A stretch of 64,000 nt of DNA from Flavobacterium psychrophilum (GCA_945874225.1 CAMCFT010000011.1:39425-103424), one strand, 5' to 3'. Numbered from the stretch's first letter, positions 27,255 through 35,114 are shown. Notes: a model not told the origin generated them from the letters alone. Numbers and translations: made by a program.

Positions 27255-27463
27255 TTTTCAGATTTAAAACGAAATTGCTTTTTGGCATCGTTCCAAGGAA
27301 TGAAATCATCAGTTTTTGAAGTTGATCTTCTTTCATCCAACAAGTTTTTCATTTCTTCAGTGACAGAAAATTCATTAACAATCGTTTCGTAATTAAACTT
27401 TTCAATCAATTTCATAAAGAAACTCAATTCATTGTCCGGAATATTTAAAGTAATTTGTGTCAT
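27251..27463 (-). CDS. Antitoxin paired with the ParE-type toxin
   Basis: The 70-residue acidic/basic protein begins MTQITLNIPDNELSFFMKLIEK, a strand followed by a helix as in ribbon-helix-helix DNA-binding domains. Its C-terminal half (KTDDFIPWNDAKKQFRFKSEK) would wrap the toxin. Antitoxin-first order and translational overlap support the pairing. It probably represses its own promoter. Confidence 0.8.
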   Translation of the reverse strand: MTQITLNIPDNELSFFMKLIEKFNYETIVNEFSVTEEMKNLLDERRSTSKTDDFIPWNDAKKQFRFKSEK

Positions 27464-27482
27464 TCTTCCTTTTATTGAAAAA

Positions 27483-27490
27483 CAAAATTA
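27483..27490 (-). promoter_or_regulatory. -7 promoter element of the toxin-antitoxin pair
   Basis: The minus strand reads TAATTTTG (TAnnTTTG), 19 bp before the antitoxin start codon. If pepD has no promoter of its own, this one also serves it. Confidence 0.5.
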
Positions 27491-27547
27491 CAAAAAAAGA
27501 ATGCGTACTACTATTTTAATTGTTATTTTTATGCCAAAAGTTAAACT

Positions 27548-28609
27548 GTGCAACGCAAATATATTCTTCCACTATTCCTCCTGATTCAAATTCTGATTTT
27601 ACAAATCGTTCCGTTTTTTCCTGAATTTATAGAACGGTTTTACAGCAATGGTTTGTATGCCTTTATTTCGAAATTTTCTCGAGTGGCATTAGGGAATATT
27701 CCTTTTTCTGTTGGTGATGTTATCTACGGAATCCTGATTTTATATATTCTGAAATCGATTTGGAACACTAGAAAAACTTGGAAAGTAGAATGGAAAAACA
27801 ATATTTTAAAAATTTTAAGTGTGCTTTCGGTGGCGTATTTTCTATTCCATTTTTTGTGGGCGATGAATTATTACCGTCAACCACTTTTCGAAAAAATGAA
27901 CATCGAACGGGATTACACTGATGCCGATTTATTGACTTTAACCAAAAAACTGATTACTAAAACCAACGAAATCCAAACCCAAATCACCAAAAACGATAGC
28001 TTAAAGGTAATCTTTCCGTACTCTCAAGAACAAGTTTTTGAGATGAATTTAAACGGATATAAAACGCTTTCTAACCAATATCCTTTCTTTGAATACACGA
28101 ATCCCAGTATCAAAAAATCACTTTTTAGTTTGCCGTTGACCTATATGGGTTTTGGTGGTTATTTGAATCCTTTTACCAATGAAGCGCAGGTGAATTATTT
28201 GATGCCAATGTATAATTCCCCGACTACTTCTTGCCACGAAATGGCACACCAAATAGGTTTTGCAAGCGAAAGTGAATGCAATTTTATCGGGTTTCTGGCA
28301 TCGGTGAAAAACGATAATTTGTACTTTAAATATTCGGGATATAGTTTTGCCTTGCGCTATTGTTTGGGTAATTGGCAAATTCGTGACGAAAAAGTTTTTG
28401 ACGAATTATTAAAAAGTGTTCATCCTGGGATCTTGAAAAATTATCAGGAAAGCGAGGATTTCTGGAAACAATATGACACTTTTATAGACAAAGGATTTCA
28501 TATTTTCTATGACAACTTCCTGAAAATGAATCAGCAAAAAGACGGAATGGAAAGTTATAGTAAGTTCGTAAACTTGATGGTGAATTATTATAAAGAAAAG
28601 GAACTTTAA
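27548..28609 (+). CDS. DUF3810 membrane protein with HExxH metalloprotease motif
   Basis: The 353-residue protein starts with GTG. Three hydrophobic segments occupy the first 115 residues, followed by a large soluble domain. About residue 225 the sequence TSCHEMAHQIGFASESECNF contains a zincin HExxH motif with a downstream Glu (ESE) that could be the third ligand. This is the DUF3810 family of Bacteroidota, a presumed membrane-anchored zinc peptidase with unknown substrate. It is divergent from the toxin-antitoxin operon. Confidence 0.78.
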   Translation: MQRKYILPLFLLIQILILQIVPFFPEFIERFYSNGLYAFISKFSRVALGNIPFSVGDVIYGILILYILKSIWNTRKTWKVEWKNNILKILSVLSVAYFLFHFLWAMNYYRQPLFEKMNIERDYTDADLLTLTKKLITKTNEIQTQITKNDSLKVIFPYSQEQVFEMNLNGYKTLSNQYPFFEYTNPSIKKSLFSLPLTYMGFGGYLNPFTNEAQVNYLMPMYNSPTTSCHEMAHQIGFASESECNFIGFLASVKNDNLYFKYSGYSFALRYCLGNWQIRDEKVFDELLKSVHPGILKNYQESEDFWKQYDTFIDKGFHIFYDNFLKMNQQKDGMESYSKFVNLMVNYYKEKEL

Positions 28610-28681
28610 GAAACTAAAGCTTTAGAATAGGTACTATCTTGAATACCTAATTTATTTTGATTAATTTTTAATATCTTTGAA

Positions 28682-29848
28682 TTAGCAGAGAGGAAGCATG
28701 CTGTGATTTTTCGCTGGATGTTTACCTTGTTTAGCCTCAACTTGTTTGGGGCTAATTTTTGACTCTGTTTCTGCGTATATGCCTTTTTCAAATGCAAGCA
28801 GAGAAGAAAGCTCCTGCTCCTTTTCTTGGATATTTTGTTTGTAATTTGGATTATAGACTTCCTCTTTTTGCCATAAATGATAGACCATTACCAATATTTT
28901 TTTCTGTACTGCTACATAACTTTTCATTTTTATCCCGTGTTTTTCAAAGGTCCGATTGTATAAATCTAAAAATGGCTTTTCCTTACATTGAATCACTACC
29001 AGTGAAGGCATATGTAATGCTCTTCGGATTCTAGAATTCCCTTTTTTGGATATTTTGGTTTTACCAACACGTGTTCCTGATTGTGATTCTACTATGTCGT
29101 ATCCTGCGTAGGACACCAATTGCTTGTAATTCTTAAACAACTCAAATCCATTTGTTTCTGCTAATATTGTAGCTAATGTCAGTGTTCCAAGACCTTTCAT
29201 GGCTAAAATATTTTTCGTCTTTCTTTCTATATTTTCATTGGACTTGATATGCAACTTCATATTTTTATCTAATTCTTTCAGCTGTAAATCAAATAATGCT
29301 AATGTGCTTTTTAGCTGTTGAATTATAGATTCTGTTCTATACATTCCTAATTCCAATGCGTGTAATTGATTATTAATAACAGATTTCAATTCCTGAATGT
29401 TTTGATGCTGCCTTGTGTAATGGCGTAATTCATAATAATACCTACCTAATGGCTGCCATAATTCCAGACATTGTTCCGCTCCCATTTGTGATAATCCTCG
29501 TGCATCAATCGAATCATTCTTTGATTTCAAACCCAAACATTCCAAATACTTTTTTGCCTTATTTGGCAAAATTATTGAAGTTTTGTAATTCTTTTCAAAC
29601 AAAAACAGAGCGCAATTCTCATGATAAATCCCCGTAGCTTCCATACAAATTACTAAAGGTATTGCTAGTTCTTTATGCCATTTAACAATCCAGGCTTCCA
29701 GTTTCTCAAATCCTTCTAAACTGTTACTAAAAACAATTTTTGACTTGAAACTTACTTGCTGTTTTTCATCTATCACGCAAATAGATCCATCAATTTTTTT
29801 GCTCGATACATCAAGCCCTACAGAATACTTTAAATCCATAACTTTCAA
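28682..29848 (-). CDS. IS110-family transposase (DEDD recombinase)
   Basis: The 388-residue transposase has the N-terminal RuvC-like DEDD residues: Asp13 in VGLDVSSKK, Glu in CMEATGIYHE, and the Asp pair in KSKNDSIDARGLS. The C-terminal Tnp20 domain includes GLGTLTLATILAETNG, YAGYDIVESQSGTRVGK (with the conserved catalytic Ser) and KKGNSRIRRALHMPSL. It appears complete and functional. A second in-frame Met four residues in (29839) could be the true start. Confidence 0.92.
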   Translation of the reverse strand: MKVMDLKYSVGLDVSSKKIDGSICVIDEKQQVSFKSKIVFSNSLEGFEKLEAWIVKWHKELAIPLVICMEATGIYHENCALFLFEKNYKTSIILPNKAKKYLECLGLKSKNDSIDARGLSQMGAEQCLELWQPLGRYYYELRHYTRQHQNIQELKSVINNQLHALELGMYRTESIIQQLKSTLALFDLQLKELDKNMKLHIKSNENIERKTKNILAMKGLGTLTLATILAETNGFELFKNYKQLVSYAGYDIVESQSGTRVGKTKISKKGNSRIRRALHMPSLVVIQCKEKPFLDLYNRTFEKHGIKMKSYVAVQKKILVMVYHLWQKEEVYNPNYKQNIQEKEQELSSLLAFEKGIYAETESKISPKQVEAKQGKHPAKNHSMLPLC

Positions 29849-30060
29849 ATTTTTGGATAAACAAAAAACTACACGGGTCTTGGCTCATAGTTATACTGCA
29901 TCTAAATTCAAAACCTAGTGCTTAAGTACTATTGTGACTTGAAATGTAATTAAAATGAAGTTGATTAACCTAGCTTGCAATATCGTCTTGACGTATCTGG
30001 CCCCGATAGAATTTTGCAACTTCATTTTGCTTATCAATTGTTACTATTTCAAAGATACGT
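29849..30060 (-). ncRNA. Candidate bridge RNA region of IS110 copy 1
   Basis: In the non-coding 5' region of the transposase gene a perfect 12-bp stem (AAAATGAAGTTG at 29952-29963, complement at 30017-30028) encloses a 53-base loop. IS110-group elements are known to express a structured bridge RNA from this position that pairs with target and donor DNA. The stretch 29849-30253 contains no protein gene: it holds this region, a Flavo-1-like element and the rplY terminator. Confidence 0.4.
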
Positions 30061-30092
30061 ATTTCATAAATTTGTATTCTTAGCAAAGATAT

Positions 30093-30161
30093 GAGCCCCG
30101 ATGGAAGTGATATCCTCTTGTGGCGGGGTTCGCCATAAGAGATTTAACGAACAGCGGGAGC
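30093..30161 (+). ncRNA. Flavo-1-like structured RNA element, copy 1
   Basis: Conserved ends AGCCCCGATGGAAG and AACGAACAGCGGGAG bracket a central hairpin (CTCTTGTGGCG pairs with CGCCATAAGAG around GGGTT). Copy 2 in the nuo operon has the same ends and a different hairpin. The layout matches my memory of the Flavo-1 RNA motif of flavobacteria, but I could not check it against Rfam. Confidence 0.45.
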
Positions 30162-30202
30162 AATGGTCATTAAGTTTGCAAATCGTGGTGCTTCATAAAA
30201 CA

Positions 30203-30236
30203 AAAAAAGCACCAGTTTTACAACTGATGCTTTCTT
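30203..30236 (-). terminator. Terminator of rplY
   Basis: Read on the minus strand, AAGCATCAGTT and AACTGGTGCTT pair (one mismatch) around GTAA and are followed by a run of Ts, 20 bp after the rplY stop codon. Confidence 0.75.
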
Positions 30237-30253
30237 GAATTGTTTGAAAAGAA

Positions 30254-30865
30254 TTATTTTTTCTTTTTCCCTGCAGGAGCTTTTGCTGCTTTTGCTGCTT
30301 CCTGAGCTGCTTTCATAGCTGCACGAGAAATTCTTACTTGAGCTACAACGGTGTTGTCTGGGTGTAATAATTTGTATTTGTCAGAAACAAGTTTCGTAAC
30401 ATACAATTTGTTTCCCATTTCAAGTTGAGAGATTTCAGCTTCTATAAAATCGGGAAGATTTTTAGGTAATGCTTTTACTCTTAATCTACGGGTGTTTAAA
30501 CGTAAAACACCTCCTAAAAGTACACCTGGAGATACTCCGGTAACTTTTACAGGAACTTCCATAGTGATTTCTTTGTCGTCAAATAACTGAAAGAAGTCAA
30601 TGTGTAAAATTTTGTCAGACACAGGATGTACCTGAATGTCTTGTAAAATAGCATTGAATGATTTTCCTTCACCAAGTTCAATCACAACGGTGTGTGCGTT
30701 TGGAGTGTAAACCAAGGTTTTGAATGCTCTTTCGTCTGCTGAAAAATGCACTGGTTGATTTCCTCCGTATATAACGCAAGGAACCGCTCCAGCATTACGT
30801 AAGGCTTTAGTCGCAACTTTGCCCACGCTTTCTCTTTCTGATCCTTTAATTGTAATCGATTTCAT
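30254..30865 (-). CDS. rplY: 50S ribosomal protein L25 / general stress protein Ctc
   Basis: The 203-residue protein has the N-terminal 5S-rRNA-binding L25 domain ([24 protein letters not shown]...) and the extra C-terminal TL5/Ctc domain ([36 protein letters not shown]). It ends in an Ala/Lys-rich tail ([18 protein letters not shown]) common in Bacteroidota. It binds 5S rRNA in the large subunit. It follows prs by 94 bp on the same strand, a gene order seen in many bacteria, and probably shares its transcript. Confidence 0.94.
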   Translation of the reverse strand: MKSITIKGSERESVGKVATKALRNAGAVPCVIYGGNQPVHFSADERAFKTLVYTPNAHTVVIELGEGKSFNAILQDIQVHPVSDKILHIDFFQLFDDKEITMEVPVKVTGVSPGVLLGGVLRLNTRRLRVKALPKNLPDFIEAEISQLEMGNKLYVTKLVSDKYKLLHPDNTVVAQVRISRAAMKAAQEAAKAAKAPAGKKKK

Positions 30866-30932
30866 TGTAAAAAAATATAGTTAATAATTATTAAAATTCA
30901 TTTTTGTTTAAAGCATTTGGCTTTTGTATAAT

Positions 30933-30959
30933 GAGATTGCTTCGTTCCTCGCAATGACA
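30933..30959. repeat. 'Attgcttcgttcctcgcaatgac' dispersed repeat
   Basis: A 27-bp GC-richer unit, GAGATTGCTTCGTTCCTCGC..., abuts the prs stop codon. I recognise its complement (TTGCGAGGAACGAAGCAATC) as a repeat found very often between genes in Bacteroidota genomes. Confidence 0.55.
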
Positions 30960-31901
30960 CTACATCAAAAATTTTCCACTAATGGAATTGTTGTGGTGTA
31001 CCATGTGCATTACTTCGGCAAAAAGAGGTGCACAACTCACCACTCTTATTTTGTTTGATTCCTTCTTTAACGGAATGGAATCGGTAACTATTAATTCGAG
31101 CAATTTCGAATTTTCTATTTTTTCGTATGCATCGCCTGATAAAATGGCGTGTGTACAAATCGCTCTGACACTCAATGCTCCTTTTTCTATCATTAAATCT
31201 GCGGCTTTCGCCAATGTGCCTCCGGTGTCGATCATATCATCTACCAAAATTACATTTCTTCCTTTCACTTCACCAATCAGCTCCATCGTATCAATGATGT
31301 TGGCTTCTTTTCGTTGTTTGTAACAAATCACCACATCCGATTCTAAAAACTTTGAATAGGCATAAGCTCTTTTAGAACCTCCCATATCTGGGGATGCAAT
31401 AGTCAAATTTTCAAGATTTAAACTTTTTACATAAGGCAAAAATATTGTCGATGCAAAAAGGTGATCTACTGGTTTTTCAAAGAATCCCTGAATTTGGTCT
31501 GCGTGCAAATCCATTGTCATAATTCTTGTTGCACCGGCAGTTTCTAATAATTTAGCCACTAATTTAGCTCCAATCGGAACTCTTGGCTTGTCTTTTCTGT
31601 CTTGTCTTGCCCAGCCAAAATAAGGTATTACTGCTGTAATATGTCTGGCTGAAGCGCGTTTTGCAGCATCAATCATAAGCAATAATTCCATTAAATTGTC
31701 AGAACTTGGAAAAGTAGAACAAACAATAAATACACGTAAACCCCTGATTGACTCTTCATAAGACGGCTGAAATTCACCGTCACTATATTTTGCCATTGTA
31801 ACTTTACCTAAAGGAATTCCATATTCTTTAGCGATTATCTCTGCGAGATAAACACTTTCAGAGCACGCAAAAATTTTAGCTTCTGGTTCTAAGTGTGACA
31901 T
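30960..31901 (-). CDS. prs: Ribose-phosphate pyrophosphokinase
   Basis: Makes PRPP from ribose 5-phosphate and ATP for nucleotide, His and Trp synthesis. The 313 residues are full length: ATP-loop region YFGWARQDRKDKPRVPI, the catalytic segment MDLHADQIQGFF, the flexible-loop region and the PRPP-binding signature VILVDDMIDTGGTLAKAA (about residues 210-227). It is upstream of rplY and has a promoter 120 bp upstream, so its mRNA carries a long leader. Confidence 0.96.
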   Translation of the reverse strand: MSHLEPEAKIFACSESVYLAEIIAKEYGIPLGKVTMAKYSDGEFQPSYEESIRGLRVFIVCSTFPSSDNLMELLLMIDAAKRASARHITAVIPYFGWARQDRKDKPRVPIGAKLVAKLLETAGATRIMTMDLHADQIQGFFEKPVDHLFASTIFLPYVKSLNLENLTIASPDMGGSKRAYAYSKFLESDVVICYKQRKEANIIDTMELIGEVKGRNVILVDDMIDTGGTLAKAADLMIEKGALSVRAICTHAILSGDAYEKIENSKLLELIVTDSIPLKKESNKIRVVSCAPLFAEVMHMVHHNNSISGKFLM

Positions 31902-32020
31902 TTAGTATGTTGTTTTTATTCCGCTACGCTCCATACTATTGGGCTTTGTTCTATGTCAAAGCAAGATGTTTGTATGCGCCTCGGGTGTAGTTAGTTAGTG
32001 TGTTTCGTTTTACCGAGGTG

Positions 32021-32028
32021 CAAATTTA
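32021..32028 (-). promoter_or_regulatory. -7 promoter element of prs-rplY
   Basis: The minus strand reads TAAATTTG (TAnnTTTG). It predicts a leader of roughly 110 bases in front of prs, which contains a short repeat-like stretch (CCGCTACGCTCC region, 31921-31990). Confidence 0.5.
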
Positions 32029-32094
32029 GGAATAAAATTGAACTCTGAAAGGAAAAATTCGAGTATTTTTATTAGAAACATTAATATTATTTTT

Positions 32095-32102
32095 TACATT
32101 TG
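32095..32102 (+). promoter_or_regulatory. -7 promoter element of tRNA-Leu
   Basis: TACATTTG matches TAnnTTTG and is 85 bp before the mature tRNA 5' end, leaving a processed leader. Confidence 0.5.
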
Positions 32103-32187
32103 CACCGTGTTAAAGGAAAAAGATGTTTAGCTACCACTAAATATCTCTTTATTGCGTGAAATAACTGTCGTTATTTCTGTCTGCTAA

Positions 32188-32267
32188 GCCCGGATGGCGG
32201 AATTGGTAGACGCGCTGGTCTCAAACACCTGTGGGAAACCGTGCCGGTTCGACTCCGGCTCCGGGTA
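32188..32267 (+). tRNA. tRNA-Leu (anticodon CAA)
   Basis: The 80-base sequence folds as a tRNA: acceptor arms GCCCGGA/TCCGGGT (one G-U pair), a D arm with AATTGGTAGA, anticodon loop CTCAAAC (anticodon CAA, leucine UUG), a class II variable arm, and T arm GCCGG-TTCGACT-CCGGC. The anticodon stem has one T-T mismatch (CTGGT with ACCTG). CCA is not encoded. Confidence 0.92.
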
Positions 32268-32274
32268 CGTTAGC

Positions 32275-32310
32275 GGAAAAGCTGTCAGAAATGACAGCTT
32301 TTCCTTTTTT
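32275..32310 (+). terminator. Terminator of tRNA-Leu
   Basis: A perfect 13-bp stem (GGAAAAGCTGTCA, 32275-32287; complement 32292-32304) closes on GAAA and is followed by six Ts. Confidence 0.9.
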
Positions 32311-32684
32311 ATAACTTTTCCAACCCTTGCTATTCCTTGTCAAAACGTTGTTTACCTCATTTACTTTAGTGGTTCGACAATCATTATTTCCGAAAATTAG
32401 TTTTTGTGTGAATAATGAACCAGCTAGTATTTTTTTGCCTTCATAATCACTTTTATGAGTAAATTGTCTAATTTCAGTAGTAATTCCAAACCTGAATTGA
32501 TATACGATTTTATAGAATTCCTTTTTAGGCTAACTAACATTTATGCTTAATTTTTGATCCTCCATAGGTTTTGGGATTGATCCATAACATTTTCGATTTT
32601 TCTAAAAAGAGTACAAAAACCGCTTCGAAAGAAGCGGTTTTTTTGGTTTTATAGATTTCTTGGTTGCTATTGTTTGTTTTGTTT
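32311..32684. other. Gene-poor stretch after tRNA-Leu
   Basis: No convincing gene is present. A 31-residue frame (32455-32550, MSKLSNFSSNSKPELIYDF...) has no recognisable features. A clean hairpin with a U-tract (AAACCGCTTC-gaaa-GAAGCGGTTT, 32617-32640) looks like a terminator with no surviving gene in front of it, which suggests that a gene was lost here downstream of the tRNA. The rest of the gap up to the hipB start at 32987 holds a dispersed hairpin repeat (32685-32724) and the hipB operators. Confidence 0.5.
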
Positions 32685-32724
32685 GCTCTCGATAGTAGGC
32701 ACGGATTGCAAATCCGCGCTAGCG
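32685..32724. repeat. Covarying hairpin repeat, diverged copy
   Basis: GCTCTCGATAGTAGGCAC leads into the hairpin GGATT-TGC... (CGGATTGCAAATCCG), then GCGCTAGC. It is a diverged member of the family at 59147, 59195, 59774 and 61333. It is followed by a second weak hairpin around 32733-32760. Confidence 0.5.
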
Positions 32725-32827
32725 TTAACGAGATAATTTATCTAAATCCGTGAGGTCGGGTTTTGCTTTGTTCAATTTTAGCAATGTAAGCGCGTTTTTT
32801 GCCGGAAAACGAATTGTTTTAAATCCC

Positions 32828-32985
32828 GTTATAGCAGTAAAAATTTAAATGGTATCTGTTTATTCAATCATTTTTCTACGGTTTACAACTATTTTACCGC
32901 TATAACAGTAAAAAATAGAGATTTTATTATAAAAAAACCACACTATAACAAATAATTGCTTATTTTTACTGCTAAAACGGTAAAA
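32828..32985 (+). promoter_or_regulatory. Operator array of the hipBST operon
   Basis: Two 22-bp sites share the form TTTTACyG-N6-CrGTAAAA: 32892-32913 (TTTTACCG, CTATAA, CAGTAAAA) and 32964-32985 (TTTTACTG, CTAAAA, CGGTAAAA). The second ends one base before the hipB ATG. A third, half-conserved site (GTTATAGCAGTAAAA) is at 32828-32842. The HTH protein HipB is the obvious ligand, which would give autorepression. A weak -7-like TATTTTTA overlaps the site next to the start. Confidence 0.7.
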
Positions 32986-32986
32986 T

Positions 32987-33199
32987 ATGAATAATTTTAA
33001 TTTAGGTCTCTTCATAAAAGAGCATCGTAAGGTAGCAGGATTGACACAATTAGAATTGGCTAATCTGGCAGGAGTAGGAAAGACTACGGTTTTTGATATT
33101 GAGAAAAATAAAGAAACGGTTAGCTGGAATAATCTTTTGGCTATACTGAAAGTATTGAATATTGAAGTACAATTTAAAAGTCCAATCAATAAACAATGA
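32987..33199 (+). CDS. hipB: HipB-like HTH antitoxin/repressor
   Basis: The 70 residues are a single Xre/Cro-type helix-turn-helix domain: FIKEHRKVAGLTQLELANLAGVGKTTVFDIEKNKETVSWNNLLAILKVL. It starts right behind a 22-bp palindromic operator, so it should bind and repress its own promoter. It overlaps the next gene by four bases (ATGA). Together with the two following genes it makes a three-gene HipBST-like module. Confidence 0.88.
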   Translation: MNNFNLGLFIKEHRKVAGLTQLELANLAGVGKTTVFDIEKNKETVSWNNLLAILKVLNIEVQFKSPINKQ

Positions 33200-33513
33200 T
33201 GAGGAAAGCAATAATATTAGTACACGATAAAAGGGCAGGAATATTGATTGAAGACAACACCGGCGGGTATCAATTTACCTATGACGACAATTATGAAGGA
33301 GAACCGGTATCATTGACTATGCCATTGATTACTAAAAATTATTCATTTGCCAAATTTCCCCTTTTTTTTGAAGGATTATTGCCGGAAGGCTTAATGCTTG
33401 AAGGGCTTTTGAAAATCGGAAAAATTGATAAAAACGATTATTTCTCTCAACTTGTAGCTACAGGAAATGATTTGGTAGGAGCAGTAACTGTAAAAGAATG
33501 GAAAGATGAATAG
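33196..33513 (+). CDS. hipS: HipS-like protein (HipA N-terminal subdomain as a separate protein)
   Basis: A 105-residue protein equal to the N-terminal subdomain 1 of HipA: KAIILVHDKRAGILIEDN, then FPLFFEGLLPEGLMLEGLL, then DYFSQLVATGNDLVGAVTV. In single-chain HipA this part is fused to the kinase; in tripartite HipBST systems it is a separate protein that acts as antitoxin. Overlaps with both neighbours (4 and 8 bases) imply coupled translation. There is no sign of a frameshift relic: it has its own start, and the kinase frame starts with its own ATG. Confidence 0.82.
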   Translation: MMRKAIILVHDKRAGILIEDNTGGYQFTYDDNYEGEPVSLTMPLITKNYSFAKFPLFFEGLLPEGLMLEGLLKIGKIDKNDYFSQLVATGNDLVGAVTVKEWKDE

Positions 33514-34429
33514 ATGTCCAATAACTTACGAATTATGTGGCACTGAAAAATACAGTGAAAAAGGACTTCGAATGATTGCACCTAAGCTTACTGCATTAAA
33601 TGATTTGCCATTTACGGCAGCCGAACAAAGACAAGAGGCTGCGAATCGTGCCAATAAATTGTCTATTCAAGGCGTTCAACCCAAATTAAGTGCTGTTGTT
33701 TCGGTTGTGAAGCAACAGTTTGAAATTGCGGATCAGTTTGGCAACTATATTATCAAACCTCAAAATGATATTTTTCCAGAATTGCCCGAAAATGAAGATG
33801 TAACGATGAAAATGGCCAAAGTTTACGGACTTGAAGTTCCTTTTCACGGATTGGTTTATTCCAAGGATGGCAGTCTTTCTTATTTTATCAAACGATTTGA
33901 CCGGTACAGTAAAGGTAAAAAATATGCCACCGAGGATTTTGCACAATTATCTGGAAATTCAAGAGATACAAAGTATGATTACACAATGGAAAAATTGGTC
34001 AAAGTAATTGACGAGTTCTGCACTTTTCCAGCAATAGAAAAAGCAGATTTCTTTAAACGAGTTTTATTCTGTTTCATAACAGGCAATGAAGATATGCATC
34101 TAAAGAACTTTTCAGTAATTACAAAAGCAGGAAAAACAACATTGACTCCAGTTTATGATTTCTTAAATTCTTCCATTTCCATTAAAAACCCACAGGAGGA
34201 GTTAGCGCTGTCTCTCAAAGGTAAAAAGAGTAATTTCAACGCGACGGAATTGATAGATTATTATGCAAAAGAGCGGTTGGAACTTAATGACAAAACAATT
34301 AACACTATTTTATCGGATATGAATAAATGTGTGTCTAAATGGACGGAATTGGTAGAAATATCCTTTTTATCAGATGCTATGAAAGAAAAATACATGAAGT
34401 TGATGGAAAATAGGATTAAAAGATTTTGA
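33506..34429 (+). CDS. hipT: HipT-like serine/threonine kinase toxin
   Basis: A 307-residue HipA-fold kinase lacking the N-terminal subdomain. The glycine-rich loop is KLSIQGVQPKLSAV (Ser53 is the likely autophosphorylation site), the ATP-contacting Lys is in YIIKPQ (Lys84), the catalytic segment is ITGNEDMHLKNFS (Asp196, Asn201) and the metal-binding Asp is in PVYDFL (Asp218). Known HipA and HipT kinases phosphorylate aminoacyl-tRNA synthetases (GltX, TrpS) and stop growth. The target here cannot be told. All active-site residues are present, so it should be active. Confidence 0.85.
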   Translation: MNRCPITYELCGTEKYSEKGLRMIAPKLTALNDLPFTAAEQRQEAANRANKLSIQGVQPKLSAVVSVVKQQFEIADQFGNYIIKPQNDIFPELPENEDVTMKMAKVYGLEVPFHGLVYSKDGSLSYFIKRFDRYSKGKKYATEDFAQLSGNSRDTKYDYTMEKLVKVIDEFCTFPAIEKADFFKRVLFCFITGNEDMHLKNFSVITKAGKTTLTPVYDFLNSSISIKNPQEELALSLKGKKSNFNATELIDYYAKERLELNDKTINTILSDMNKCVSKWTELVEISFLSDAMKEKYMKLMENRIKRF

Positions 34430-34494
34430 AACTCATTTCATACCATTTAGTCATAAGATTTACTATGATTAATGAATTTAACAATACACGTCGG

Positions 34495-34626
34495 TTCGAG
34501 TATTTTATTAAAAAATGCGATAGCCATTTTTAATAAAATGTATCGAGAACCTCTTACCCTTTGAACTTCTCGATATAATTTTGAATGGTAAAGCTGTCGT
34601 ATTACTATTCAAAATCACTCGAAGAG
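34495..34626. repeat. Two adjacent hairpin repeats with 'ctcgat...atcgag' ends
   Basis: The first (34495-34550) pairs ATTTTATTAAAAA with TTTTTAATAAAAT and has TTCGAG/CGAGAA ends. The second (34566-34626) pairs ATTTTGAATGGTA with TACTATTCAAAAT and has CTTCTCGA/TCGAAGAG ends. They share end sequences but not stems, and lie between the convergent hipT and umuD genes, where they may also end transcription. Confidence 0.55.
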
Positions 34627-34670
34627 ACGGAATGTTTTATTCTAGTAAAAAAATCAAATGTAAAATGGCA

Positions 34671-35114
34671 TCACACCTTCTTTATCACATACGTCACAAT
34701 TCCCCAAATAATTAATTGGTTCTCTTCCGTGACTTTTATGGGAGGATAATTGGGATTTTCGGGCATAAGATACAAGCAGTCTTGTTCGAGCTGAATGCGT
34801 TTCACGGTAAATTCACCGTCGATGAAACAAATGGCGATTTTGTTATTTTGTGGCTCGAGACTTCGGTCAACTACCAAAACATCATTGTCATTGATGCCGG
34901 CATCAATCATCGAATTTCCTTTGACTTTGATGTAAAAAGTCGCCAAAGGATTTTTGCACAAGGCCGTATTCAAGTCAATACTGTTTTCCATAAAATCAAT
35001 GGCAGGCGACGGAAATCCAGCCGAAACACCTTCCTTGATTAAAGGAATTCGAATTTCACTGTCCAAGACAGGACGGTAGAATGTTAGTTTTAAGTCTTTG
35101 TTTATTGATGCCAT
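34671..35114 (-). CDS. umuD: UmuD-like autoproteolytic subunit of DNA polymerase V
   Basis: The 147-residue LexA/UmuD-type S24 peptidase has the cleavage site Ala32-Gly33 in EGVSAGFPSPA, the nucleophile Ser68 in GNSMIDAGI and the general base Lys105 in FTVKRI. RecA-stimulated self-cleavage would activate it as the accessory subunit of the UmuC polymerase in error-prone lesion bypass. It has no N-terminal DNA-binding domain, so it is not LexA. It lies downstream of umuC, whereas umuD normally comes first. Confidence 0.92.
   Translation of the reverse strand: MASINKDLKLTFYRPVLDSEIRIPLIKEGVSAGFPSPAIDFMENSIDLNTALCKNPLATFYIKVKGNSMIDAGINDNDVLVVDRSLEPQNNKIAICFIDGEFTVKRIQLEQDCLYLMPENPNYPPIKVTEENQLIIWGIVTYVIKKV

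Larger units (their letters stand above)
28640..30060 (-). mobile_element. IS110-family insertion sequence, copy 1 (ends approximate)
   Basis: An intact DEDD recombinase gene has a long non-coding stretch upstream of it (29849-30060), the typical IS110 layout. No terminal inverted repeats or target duplication can be seen, as expected for the family, so both ends are estimates. It sits between the DUF3810 gene and the rplY terminator. Confidence 0.6.

Noticed and set aside
32194..32400. Open frame of 68 codons starting MAELVDALVSNTCGKPCRF
   Set aside because: It is the translation of the tRNA-Leu gene and its terminator; the RNA structure explains the sequence.
32455..32550. 31-codon frame (MSKLSNFSSNSKPELIYDF...) after tRNA-Leu
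   Set aside because: No promoter, terminator or recognisable family features; random frames of this length are common in AT-rich DNA.
32188..32640. Integrated element using tRNA-Leu as attachment site
   Set aside because: No integrase and no repeat of the tRNA 3' end was found downstream; only an orphan terminator remains.
33196..34429. hipS and hipT as a frameshifted single hipA gene
   Set aside because: Each frame has its own start and stop with a short overlap, intact motifs and normal lengths for separate HipS and HipT proteins.
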